From an uncultured Schlesneria sp. (GTDB taxonomy: Bacteria > Planctomycetota > Planctomycetia > Planctomycetales > Planctomycetaceae): DNA of 64,000 nt. A program made the position numbers and the translations under genes. Location: the NCBI GenBank assembly GCA_903871875.1, contig CAIQIR010000007.1, forward strand, positions 1 to 64,000. Reading direction: 5' to 3'. The notes beneath the pieces were generated by a model. That model saw only the letters and a list, made by a program, of their open reading frames with translations, searched no databases and was not told the origin of the DNA. This document shows, piece after piece, positions 8,674 to 17,300 of the stretch; within the stretch, counting starts at the first letter, position 1, and each line of letters opens with the position of its first letter.

Positions 8674-9696
8674 ATGATTCAATTGAAATCATTCGCCGTT
8701 GCCGTGGCAGTAGTTTGTCTTGGCCATCTGACATCTCGCGACGCCGCAGCCCAGCGACAGTATATGGGCAGTACGCCCGCCGATTCGCAGTACTACGGAG
8801 CGAGTGGAGCGGACCCAAATGGCCGAGTCGTCAACGCGGAAGGTCGATCGGTCGATCGTTTCGGAAATTACGTCGACGACTATGGCTGGAAATCGTGGAC
8901 TTACCGAGCGCCGAGCCATGCGGCGATGGGCTACGGTTCCAGCGGCTCTAGCACAGGGGGCTACAGTCCCGGTGGCTACGGCGGCCTGAGTTACACGAAC
9001 GGAATCGGCTATTCGGTGGGCGTGGGAGCCTATTCCGGCGGATACTCGCCGGCCCCCAGCAGCATTGGAGCTCCGGGAGGACGCCCCGCAATTGCTCCGC
9101 CACGAACAATCGTGGTTGGTGGGGCATACCCCTCCAGAACGGTGATGAACAATGCGACTCGTGGGACGGTGATTGAGTACACGCAAAATGGCCGGGGGTC
9201 TATCTCCACACCGGGTTCCTCGTATCAAACCGTCGTCTCCAGCGGCCCTTCCATTTTTCCGTCCACGACGGTGATTCAACCGTCACAGCCACCCGTTGTC
9301 ATTGAATCGAGACCTACACGATCCGTTTCAAAGACATTTTCCGGAAGCACGCCCGTGCAAACTTCGACGGTACCTCGGACCGCCGACATTCATCTGGCCT
9401 GCCCCAAAAATGCCGGAGCACCTTTGTCTTATGTGCTGAACGGCACGACTTACGAGATCAAGCCCGGCTACACACACTCGTTTCCGGACGATCGGCCATG
9501 GACATTGGAATTTTTGCGAGGCGGAAACGGAAGCCCACCGATGCGCTACGAACTGAAGGCGGGGATCTATCAATTCTCTCCGGACGAGAATGGATGGGAC
9601 TTGAAGCAGTATCCGCCGCCTGCGGTACGGGAACAGCGTCCCGCAGCTCCACCAGAACTTCCCGTTGCCGCCCCTGTTCCCTCTCCCGATTTTTGA
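8674..9696 (+). CDS. Secreted Gly/Ser/Tyr-rich protein of unknown function
   Basis: The start is the ATG at 8674, preceded by GTGGGGGAAT. Residues 1-25 form a classical Sec signal peptide (MIQLKSFAVAVAVVCLGHL, then a likely cleavage after DAAAQ). The mature protein has a Gly/Ser/Tyr-rich low-complexity segment at about residues 90-140 (GYGSSGSSTGGYSPGGYGG), a central Ser/Thr/Pro-rich part, and a folded-looking C-terminal domain at about 225-320 with LACPKNAGAPLSYVLNG and YEIKPGYTHSFPDDRPW. It ends in a Pro/Ala-rich tail. The C-terminal block resembles small beta-sandwich domains that recur in planctomycete secreted proteins, but I cannot name a family. It is probably an envelope or extracellular structural protein. 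An in-frame upstream start at 8602 would put the signal peptide inside the protein and is rejected. Confidence 0.75.
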   Translation: MIQLKSFAVAVAVVCLGHLTSRDAAAQRQYMGSTPADSQYYGASGADPNGRVVNAEGRSVDRFGNYVDDYGWKSWTYRAPSHAAMGYGSSGSSTGGYSPGGYGGLSYTNGIGYSVGVGAYSGGYSPAPSSIGAPGGRPAIAPPRTIVVGGAYPSRTVMNNATRGTVIEYTQNGRGSISTPGSSYQTVVSSGPSIFPSTTVIQPSQPPVVIESRPTRSVSKTFSGSTPVQTSTVPRTADIHLACPKNAGAPLSYVLNGTTYEIKPGYTHSFPDDRPWTLEFLRGGNGSPPMRYELKAGIYQFSPDENGWDLKQYPPPAVREQRPAAPPELPVAAPVPSPDF

Positions 9697-10152
9697 TTCA
9701 AAGCTGTCGGCAACTGTTCATCCGATTGATCAACATCATGCTCGAGCCGATTCAACTCGAACATGCCTGAACATTTCGCTTCTTGAACATCGTATTGCGT
9801 CTTGCACTTTGCGTTCTCGTCGCAGGACGACGGTCGACGTTTCTCTGGCCTTTCTGATCGATTCAACAAATCGTCCGCCGATTTTTCGCTCATTAGGTAA
9901 ATTAAAACTTATCGGATAAGTTGAAACGTTCTCGCCGCCGAATAAGGTAGCGAGAGAAGCTTCGTTCTTGGTCGTTTCTTCGATTTTTCGGGCCAAATTG
10001 CTATTTGCCAGAAGGGCCGCGTGGCCTGAGCTGACTTTAATGCGGATCGACTTCGGCGGTTGGCACCGCATTCAGTTGTGATAAGCAAAAGTTCAAGACG
10101 AGGGCATCGGCATTCGAAACACTTAATACCTTCTGAACATTCGGGCCACGAT
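9697..10152. other. Gene-free region with a small palindrome
   Basis: No coding frame here resembles a protein. A short perfect inverted repeat, AACTTAT-CGG-ATAAGTT, lies at 9906-9922 and could be an operator or part of the leader of the sugar kinase gene downstream. An in-frame start at 10060 exists but its extra residues look non-coding. Confidence 0.4.
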
Positions 10153-11091
10153 ATGATTCCACCCGTTCAAGTCATCGGCCTCGGCGAACTGTTGTGGGAT
10201 TGTTTCCCTGATCGACAGCGGCCTGGTGGAGCCCCGGCCAACGTGGCTTTCCACGTCCAGCAGCTGGGATTGAGTGCCGCGGTGGTGTCGCGAGTCGGCT
10301 GGGACGACCTCGGATACGATCTTTGTGAATTCCTGACTTCACAGGGACTGAGTACCGATTTCATTCAACGCGATCTCACCCGGCAGACAGGGACGGTGAC
10401 GGTCTGGCCGAGCTCCACTTCCGACACCAATTATCATTTCCTCGAAAACTCGGCTTGGGATTTTCTTGAACCCACTCCCGCCTTGTTGGAGGCCGTTCGC
10501 TGCGCACAAGCAATTTGCTTCGGAACCTTGGCCCAACGACGCCCCTTGACGCGAAATACGATCCATCGCTGCCTTCAGGCCGCTTCGAAAAATTGCATGA
10601 TCGTTTACGATGTGAACCTGCGGCCGCCATTTGTCGTCAAAGATTGGGTTGCCAAATCGTTCGAACGAGCGACGGTCATTAAGCTGAATAGCAATGAAGT
10701 GAAAATTTTGGCAGAGCTTTTTGATTTTCGATCCGTCGAGGAAATTCGATTTGCCAAAGGTCTGCTCGACCTCTACCGCCGCCTGGAACTTGTTTGCATT
10801 ACGCGGGGCAGTGAGGGTTGCCTGGCGGTGACGTGCGACGAGGTCATTGAATTGCCGGGAATCCCCACCACGGTTGTCGATACGGTGGGTGCGGGAGATG
10901 CGTTTACGGCAGGAGTCATTTATGGGCAGTTGCGAGACTGGCCCTTGTCAAAAACCCTTGATCTGGCGAATCATTTTGGCTCCTTAGTTGCGGGACGCCC
11001 CGGAGCAATGCCCCCATTGCGGGATGAACTGGAAGAGCTGAAATCGAAGCTGGACTGGTCCTTCAGCGACACGCCCGTCCCAATGGGGTAA
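10153..11091 (+). CDS. PfkB-family carbohydrate kinase (fructokinase-like)
   Basis: This is a cytosolic ribokinase/PfkB-superfamily kinase, most like fructokinases that make fructose 6-phosphate from fructose and ATP. The substrate is inferred. The product is 312 residues. The N-terminus VIGLGELLWDCFP is followed by the sugar-binding GGAPANVAFHVQQLG near residues 26-40. The PfkB signature DTVGAGDAFTAG lies near 243-254, with Asp249 as the expected catalytic base. The start at 10153 places the first beta strand directly at the N-terminus. A start at 10060 would add 31 basic residues without homologous character. The gene lies upstream of glgC, so a link to sugar storage metabolism is possible but 309 bases separate them. 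Confidence 0.88.
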   Translation: MIPPVQVIGLGELLWDCFPDRQRPGGAPANVAFHVQQLGLSAAVVSRVGWDDLGYDLCEFLTSQGLSTDFIQRDLTRQTGTVTVWPSSTSDTNYHFLENSAWDFLEPTPALLEAVRCAQAICFGTLAQRRPLTRNTIHRCLQAASKNCMIVYDVNLRPPFVVKDWVAKSFERATVIKLNSNEVKILAELFDFRSVEEIRFAKGLLDLYRRLELVCITRGSEGCLAVTCDEVIELPGIPTTVVDTVGAGDAFTAGVIYGQLRDWPLSKTLDLANHFGSLVAGRPGAMPPLRDELEELKSKLDWSFSDTPVPMG

Positions 11092-11400
11092 TGTCCCACC
11101 GGCGACTCCACTGCCACCAAATGCGATTCCGGGGCCTCTTCCTCCCGTTTCATCAATCCAGTCGCTATTCTACCGCTCGAACAGATTTGAGAATTGTCGG
11201 CGCATGAAGTCACCCGAAGAGGTGATTATGGAAGTGAGTCTCACGCCAAACTTCTCAAGATTCCTCGCATTTTGGGATTGGCATAATCTGGTTCACTGAC
11301 ATAACTTCTGATACGAGCTGACAGCACGATCAGTCGTGCTTGCACATTTTCGACGGCGGGTATTTTCAACTGGCTTCAGAACAATTCGAAGGACATCGAT
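11092..11400. other. Intergenic region upstream of glgC with a hairpin
   Basis: No gene is seen. A perfect inverted repeat AGCACGA-TCAG-TCGTGCT lies at 11323-11340, ending 60 bases before the glgC start. It is not followed by a T-run, so it may be an operator or a 5' leader hairpin of glgC rather than a terminator. Confidence 0.4.
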
Positions 11401-12690
11401 ATGCGAAATGTGCTGGCTGTGATTCTGGGTGGAGGCAAGGGAACCCGATTATTCCCGCTCACGCAGTTTCGGTCGAAGCCAGCCGTCCCGCTCGCGGGAA
11501 AATACCGCCTGATCGATATTCCGATCTCGAACTGCCTGAACAGTGGAATTAACCGCATCTACTTGCTCACCCAGTTCAATTCGGTCAGCTTGCATCGCCA
11601 TATCCGTCAGACCTATCGATTCGATCGGTTTGAGGGGGGCTTTGTCGAAATTCTGGCGGCCCAACAAACGATGGAAGGGCATGCCTGGTACGAAGGAACG
11701 GCCGACGCTGTTCGAAAAAATCTTCGATACTTCGAACAAAACGGCATTGAATACATCCTGATTCTTTCGGGAGACCAACTGTACCGCATGGATTTCGAGC
11801 AAATGCTGGCGACTCACCAGGAATCCGGCGCTCACGCAACCATCGCCGCGCTGCCGGTCACTCGCGAGGCGGCTCGTGGCTTCGGCATCATGCGAGTCGA
11901 CGACACGGGTCGTGTGAAAGGCTTTCTCGAAAAGCCGAACTGCGATGAAGAGATTGATAATCTTGTCCGTACCGATCCTGCCTGGATCGACGCCCGAGGT
12001 ATCAAAAGCCACGGTCGGGATTGTCTCGCCAGCATGGGGATCTATCTGTTCAATACGAAGACGCTGTCGGAGCTGTTGTCGAAGTCGGACTACCAGGACT
12101 TCGGCAAAGAAGTTTTTCCGATGTCGATTCGCACCCATAATGTCCATGTCCATCTGTTTGACGGTTACTGGGAAGACATCGGGACGATTCGTTCCTTCTA
12201 CGAAGCCAACCTGGATCTGACACTTCCGAATGCTCCGTTCAAAATGGAAGATCAGCGAGCCCCGATCTACACGCACGCCCGATCGCTGCCACCGACGCGC
12301 TGCGATGGGGCTCATATCAAGCGCAGCCTCATCGCTGACGGTTGCGTGATTGGCGAAGGCTCAATCATAGAGAACAGCGTGATCGGCCTGAGATGCAAGA
12401 TCGGCAAGAATGTGACGATCGCCAATTCGATCCTGATGGGGGCCGACATGTATCAGACCGAGGATGAACTTCAGGCAGACGCCAGCGCCGGAATACCCAA
12501 TCTGGGAGTTGGGGACGGCAGTTTGCTGGATGGAGTCATCGTCGACAAGAACTGTCGGATCGGCGCGGGAGTTCACGTGCAAGGCGGAGGCGATTGCCTG
12601 ACCATTCCCGAACGATTCCCAGCGGTGATCCAGGACGGAATCATTGTCATTCCCAAAGAGACTATTCTTGCCGACGGCTGGCGACTGTGA
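11401..12690 (+). CDS. glgC: Glucose-1-phosphate adenylyltransferase (ADP-glucose pyrophosphorylase)
   Basis: The enzyme makes ADP-glucose from glucose 1-phosphate and ATP, the committed step of bacterial glycogen synthesis (EC 2.7.7.27). The 429-residue length is normal. The nucleotidyl-transferase motif GGGKGTRLFPLT at residues 10-21 is followed by KPAVPLAGKYRLIDIPISN. The substrate-site segment YEGTADAVRKN and the FLEKP motif (GFLEKPN) are present. The C-terminal third is a left-handed beta-helix with hexapeptide repeats (IENSVIGLRCKIGKNVTI). The start has AAGGACATCGAT upstream. The next gene, rsmE, begins 13 bases after the stop, so the two are probably co-transcribed although unrelated in function. 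Confidence 0.96.
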   Translation: MRNVLAVILGGGKGTRLFPLTQFRSKPAVPLAGKYRLIDIPISNCLNSGINRIYLLTQFNSVSLHRHIRQTYRFDRFEGGFVEILAAQQTMEGHAWYEGTADAVRKNLRYFEQNGIEYILILSGDQLYRMDFEQMLATHQESGAHATIAALPVTREAARGFGIMRVDDTGRVKGFLEKPNCDEEIDNLVRTDPAWIDARGIKSHGRDCLASMGIYLFNTKTLSELLSKSDYQDFGKEVFPMSIRTHNVHVHLFDGYWEDIGTIRSFYEANLDLTLPNAPFKMEDQRAPIYTHARSLPPTRCDGAHIKRSLIADGCVIGEGSIIENSVIGLRCKIGKNVTIANSILMGADMYQTEDELQADASAGIPNLGVGDGSLLDGVIVDKNCRIGAGVHVQGGGDCLTIPERFPAVIQDGIIVIPKETILADGWRL

Positions 12691-12703
12691 TTTGAGCGTG
12701 GCC

Positions 12704-13411
12704 ATGCCCCATCGATTTTATTGCCCGCAACTCGTCGAGTCGGGATCGGTTCTGCTGGTCGAGACAGAAGCCCATCACGTCGCGCACGTTTTGCGTCACG
12801 AAGTCGGCGATGTTGTCGAATTGTTTAATGGCCATGGTCTGGTCGCGACCTGCCGCATCAGCGCCATTCGCAAGCGTGACGTCGAGCTTGAGGTGCTGGA
12901 TTTCCGTCGAGAGCAGCAGCCTCAAACGGTGCTGACGCTGGCCACGGCCGTTCCCAAAGGAGACCGGCTGGATTGGCTGATCGAAAAAACAACGGAACTG
13001 GGAGTGAGTCGAATTATTCCCATCATAACCGCCCGCAGCATTGTCGACCCTCGGGCCAGTAAGCTCGATAAACTTCGGCAGACGGTCATTACGGCCTGCA
13101 AACAATCAGGGCGAAATCATTTGATGGAGATCACCGCGGTGACGTCCTGGAATGATTTGCTGCGAGGATTTTCGTCCGATCAGCGTGTGCTGATTGCGCA
13201 TCCTGGTAAAAACGAAGCAGTTGGTACTCCAACGACATCTTCACCCGATATTCGCCCCGTAGTTGCGGTGATCGGCCCGGAAGGCGGGTTTAACGACGAA
13301 GAAGTTCAATCCGCTTTAGCTGCCGGTGCGGAGGCAATTCAACTGGGCCCGCACATCCTGCGTATCGAGACTGCCGCCATCGCTTTGGCGGCAAAGTTAT
13401 TACTCTCATAA
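12704..13411 (+). CDS. rsmE: 16S rRNA (uracil-1498-N3)-methyltransferase RsmE
   Basis: This SPOUT-class enzyme methylates U1498 of 16S rRNA using S-adenosylmethionine (EC 2.1.1.193). The 235-residue product has the N-terminal PUA-like part (HRFYCP, then HHVAHVLRHEVGD) and the trefoil-knot methyltransferase domain with KGDRLDWLIEKTTELGV, AVIGPEGGFNDEE and the C-terminal LGPHILRIETAAIAL. All three are hallmark RsmE blocks. The ATG at 12704 starts directly at the conserved MPHRFY. An in-frame start at 12644 would overlap glgC and is rejected. The gene appears coupled to glgC. Confidence 0.95.
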   Translation: MPHRFYCPQLVESGSVLLVETEAHHVAHVLRHEVGDVVELFNGHGLVATCRISAIRKRDVELEVLDFRREQQPQTVLTLATAVPKGDRLDWLIEKTTELGVSRIIPIITARSIVDPRASKLDKLRQTVITACKQSGRNHLMEITAVTSWNDLLRGFSSDQRVLIAHPGKNEAVGTPTTSSPDIRPVVAVIGPEGGFNDEEVQSALAAGAEAIQLGPHILRIETAAIALAAKLLLS

Positions 13412-13512
13412 GTCAGAACCGAAAGACGCTTGTCCACCCGCGTGAAATTGTTAAACTTCCGCCTCGGGAGTGATTGGTGCGATCAACAAACGGTCGAGCC
13501 AGTGGCGCTCGT

Positions 13513-13586
13513 GGCGAGGTAGCTCAGCTGGTTAGAGCACAGGCTTCATAAGCCTGGGGTCGCGGGTTCAAGTCCCGCCCTCGCTA
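13513..13586 (+). tRNA. tRNA-Met (anticodon CAU, elongator type)
   Basis: A full cloverleaf of 74 nucleotides can be folded. The acceptor arms are GGCGAGG and CCTCGCT with a G-U first pair, the D-stem is GCTC/GAGC, the anticodon stem CAGGC/GCCTG surrounds loop TTCATAA, the variable loop is GGGTC, and the T-arm is GCGGG-TTCAAGT-CCCGC. The anticodon is CAT. The GTTAGAGCA and GGGGTC features resemble elongator tRNA-Met. A tRNA-Ile(CAU) with modified C34 cannot be fully excluded. CCA is not encoded. A recombinase remnant lies immediately downstream. Confidence 0.95.
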
Positions 13587-13596
13587 CTCGTGGAAG

Positions 13597-13625
13597 CCCC
13601 TGTTTTGCAGGGGTTTCTGTTTTTT
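13597..13625 (+). terminator. Intrinsic terminator after tRNA-Met
   Basis: The stem CCCCTG-TTTTG-CAGGGG at 13597-13613 is followed by TTTCTGTTTTTT. It sits 10 bases after the tRNA 3' end and fits a Rho-independent terminator. Confidence 0.8.
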
Positions 13626-13647
13626 GGGGCGTTCGCCATCTTCTTGC

Positions 13648-13995
13648 CTATTCCCCTGCCGTTGTTGACGGATTCTGATCGGTTCTGGGGCTTGCGACAT
13701 CGCTGTGTGCTGCTCGCAACAACGATCGACCCGAGGCGGTCACATCGAGCACGAAATTGTCGCTCATCAGGTAGCGTTTCTCGGAAACCGTCCTGCTGTG
13801 GCCGATCCATCGACTTACCCCGTGTTGCCGGTATTTCCAGGCGAAGTCCGTCTGGGCCGAGCGTCCCAGGGGTTGGAGTAAATCGTCCCACGGCACCAAA
13901 CCCGTTGGTTTGATTGACCTGTTCCGATTCCTAATCGCTTCTTCGTCAGTGCTCTGACTGCTCACGCCGAGGTGTCCCGAAAACCATTTTGCCAA
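13648..13995 (-). pseudogene. C-terminal remnant of a tyrosine recombinase/integrase
   Basis: This minus-strand frame contains GLVPWDDLLQPLGRSAQTDF, then YRQHGVSRWIGHSRTVSEKR followed by YLM and DNFVLDVTAS. The order R-x-x-TD near the first block and H-x-V-x-x-WIGHS-xx-xx-YL in the second is the C-terminal catalytic region of phage-type tyrosine recombinases, including HGVSRWIGHS (the H-x-x-R box is altered to S-R) and the Tyr nucleophile region KRYLM. The rest of the protein (core-binding domain and first Arg box) is not found upstream. The stop is the TAG at 13648-13650. The first residues (to about 30) do not look recombinase-like, and about a dozen residues seem to be missing before GLVPW. 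The location next to tRNA-Met, pointing toward it, is typical for an integrase gene of an element inserted at a tRNA. It is most likely non-functional. Confidence 0.65.
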
Positions 13996-14317
13996 GCCGT
14001 ACCTGGACTCGGTAAGTGGGAGCGGAGCAAAAATTCCCTCCCTCCGACAGAACCGAACGGCCCAAGGCGGTATCGAAGGCGAAACGGCAACGTGAATGTT
14101 GATCGTGTTGCCGTTTCACCTCATCACTTCTGAGGCCCGCAGTTTTGAATGACCACGATGAAATGATCTAACCCCTTGAAGATCCGCTCGTTGAGTCGCC
14201 TCCGCTTTGATGCGAGATTGCGTTGGCAAGTTGTTTGCTGATCGCCGTGAAGGGCATCCTTCGACGTTGTCGGGGGATCCCTAGACCTTTGGTCAATTCA
14301 CGGGGTTCTTTGTCATC
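13996..14317. other. Region between recombinase remnant and S53 peptidase gene
   Basis: No intact gene is seen. A strong inverted repeat at 14081-14117 is listed separately. The rest may be degraded element sequence or the leader of the peptidase gene. Confidence 0.4.
14081..14117. repeat. Inverted repeat with 11-bp perfect arms
   Basis: GAAACGGCAAC at 14081-14091 pairs perfectly with GTTGCCGTTTC at 14107-14117 across a 15-base loop. There is no following T-run in either direction, so it may be a recombination or regulatory hairpin left by an element, or a weak terminator. Confidence 0.6.
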
Positions 14318-17300
14318 GTGTGCAACCAACTCGCCAATCGCCCCCCGCGAAAACTTCGGCTTCATCAAACAATACGTCATGTACGATGGCACCGAATCAT
14401 CGAATCGCTTGCTGTCATCTCTCCTTTCAACGAACTCGATCGACGACCCGCATATCGACTGCTGCAACAATGCGTTTGCTGGATTGTCGGCTTTTTCTGC
14501 CAAAGATCCTCCGGTCACAGCCGCACGACGAGACGGCGTCAAGTTCTTACCCAAAAACTCGAAGCGCTGGAGTGTCGGTATCTGTTGTCATCGTCGCCCG
14601 TTGGATTCGCAACACCCGACTACGAATCGCTAAAATCGGTCAACGCCGTCGAGCCTGCGACGACTGCCGCTCCAACGGGCGTTACGCCGCTGCAGATCAG
14701 GCAGGCTTACGGCTTCAATCAAGTCACGTTCCGCAACGGAGCGACCGGGGATGGTTCGGGCACGACGATTGCCATTGTCGATGCCTACGACGATCCGAAT
14801 ATCGCAAACGACCTGCATCAGTTTGATTTGGCGTTTGGATTGCCTGATCCGTCGCTGACCAAGGTGAATCAAACCGGCGGAACAGCGTTGCCCGTGGCGA
14901 ACAGTACGTGGATCACAGAGATCGCTCTGGATGTCGAATGGTCACATGCGATTGCGCCCAAGGCGAATATTCTGCTTGTTGAATCCAATAGCAATTCTCT
15001 CGCGGATTTGATGACCGCGGTCAATTACGCACGCGGAGCGACGGATGTCGTGGCAGTCTCAATGAGTTGGGGCGGCGGAGAGTTCTCCGCGGAAAACTCT
15101 TTCGACAACGTCTTCACGACTCCAACCGGCCATGCGGGTGTTTCCTTTATCGTCGCCTCTGGAGACAACGGATCCCCAGTGAGCTACCCATCGGCATCGC
15201 CAAATGTTCTCTCCGTGGGCGGCACAAGCCTGTATTTAAATCAGGGCAATTACTCCAGCGAATCGGGTTGGAGCGGTAGCGGGGGCGGCATTAGCGCCTA
15301 CGAGTCGCAACCGAGTTATCAACAAGGAATCGTGACACAGAGTACCGCTTGGCGCACGAATCCCGACGTGGCCTACGACTCCAACCCCTACACAGGATTT
15401 CCCGTTTACGATTCCTACAACAACGGAACCGTATCGCCGTGGGGGCAATGGGGTGGAACGAGTGACGCGGCACCGCAATGGGCCGCGCTGGTCGCGATTG
15501 CCGACCAAGGCCGCGCGATTGCCGGGCTCGGATCGTTAGATGGAAGCTCCGAACTGCTGCCAGATATTTACCAGTTACCAGCGAGCGACTTTCACGATGT
15601 CACGACGGGAACCAGCAGTGGAAATCCGAATTACTCGGCTGGTGCCGGTTACGATCTCGTGACAGGCCGTGGCACCCCGAATGCCAACTTGATCATCGCC
15701 AGTCTGGCCCAATCGTCCAATTCAAATTCGGCCACACACTTTAGTGTCTCGGCCCCCACAAGCATCGTTTCCGGAGTGGCTTTTAGCATCACGGTCAACG
15801 CCCTCTCCGCTTCGAACAGCGTCTGCACGACCTATCAGGGAACGATCCAATTCTCCAGCACCGATTCTTTGGCGGGCGTAGTACTGCCGTCCACCTACAC
15901 ATTTACCGCCGCCGATAACGGTAGCCACACCTTTTCAGGTGTCATACTTGTCGCGTCCGGTACGCAATCAGTCTCTGTAAAAGATACGGTGACGAGCACC
16001 GTGAATGGTTCCACAAGCCTGTCGGTACTCCTTCCTAACAGTCCGCCAGTGCTTTCGGGAAGCAGCCCGCTGGCGTATTTCAAGAATGAAGGGCCAACTG
16101 CGATTAGCCCGTCACTCTCGATCACCGATTTGGGGAGCACGACACTTTCATCGGCGACGATCACGGTCTCGAGCTTCGTCGCATCCGATGACATTTTGTC
16201 GTTCGTCAACAGCAATCATACGCTCTATGGAAACATCGCGAGTGCCTTTAACAATCTCACTGGCACCTTGACGCTGAACTCCGCCGGTTCTACGGCTTCC
16301 GTTCTGCAGTTTCAATCCGCGTTACGCGCCGTAACTTACTTCAATCAGAGCGCTGCCAATGCCATCCTGGGAACACGTTCCGTTGCGTTCCAAGTATCAG
16401 ATCCCAGCCACACCAGTAACATCGCTACCAGCCTGATTACGATCTCAAACGCCAATACGACGTCCAGCATCTCATCCTCGGCGGCATCAGTGGTCTTCGG
16501 TCAGTCGGTCACGCTTGTATCGACGGTGAGCGTGGTCAGCCCCGGAACAGGCATTCCTACTGCGGGCACCGGTACCGCGAACGTGCAGTTCCTGGATGGA
16601 ACCAATGTCCTGTCCGGAACGGTGGCCTACAGTGTCGTCAATGGAAACCTGATCGCCACCCTGACCACGTCCAGCCTGACGCCGGGCGTTCATACGATCA
16701 AAGCCGCTTATTCAGGTGATGCGAACTTTTCGGGAAGCTCGTCCTCGCCCCTGAACCTGACAATGTTTCGTGCGACCACGACATGCGCCGTTTCCTCGTC
16801 GATGACCTGGCCCGTCTATGGACTGCCGTTGACGCTGACGGCCACCGTGAGCGTCGTCAGCCCGGGATCGGGAGTTCCCACCGCAGGCACGGGCACCGCG
16901 AACGTTCAGTTTCTGGATGGCCCCAATGTCCTGTCCGGAACAGTGGCCTACAGCGTCGTCCACGGAAATCTCGTCGCCACTCTGACGACATCCAGCCTGA
17001 CCGCAGGTAACCATCTGATTCAGGCGACCTATTCGGGCGACGCAAACTATTTGGGAAGAGCGTCGGCTTCGTTCAAACAATCGGTTTTCTACGCTGGCTC
17101 AGTCACAACGGTTGCGAGCTCGGCCGTTTCCACTGTCGTCGGTCAGCCGGTGACGCTCACCGCTACTGTGTGCGAATTTGGAGGGAACACCGTCATTCCC
17201 ACGGTCAGCACAGGAACCGCCACGGTCAAGTTTCTGGATGGAACCCAGGTTCTCTCTGGAACCGTTGTTTACAGTGTTGCCAACGGCAAATTGATCGCCA

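Noticed and set aside
11449-12315. Minus-strand frame of 288 codons opposite glgC
   Set aside because: Completely inside glgC. No homology pattern. Typical antisense open frame of high-GC third positions.
14168-14554. Minus-strand frame of 128 codons overlapping the S53 gene start
   Set aside because: It overlaps the basic N-terminal coding part of the peptidase and shows no recognised motif. It could only be real if the peptidase starts much later, which the LExRxLLS motif near codon 84 argues against.
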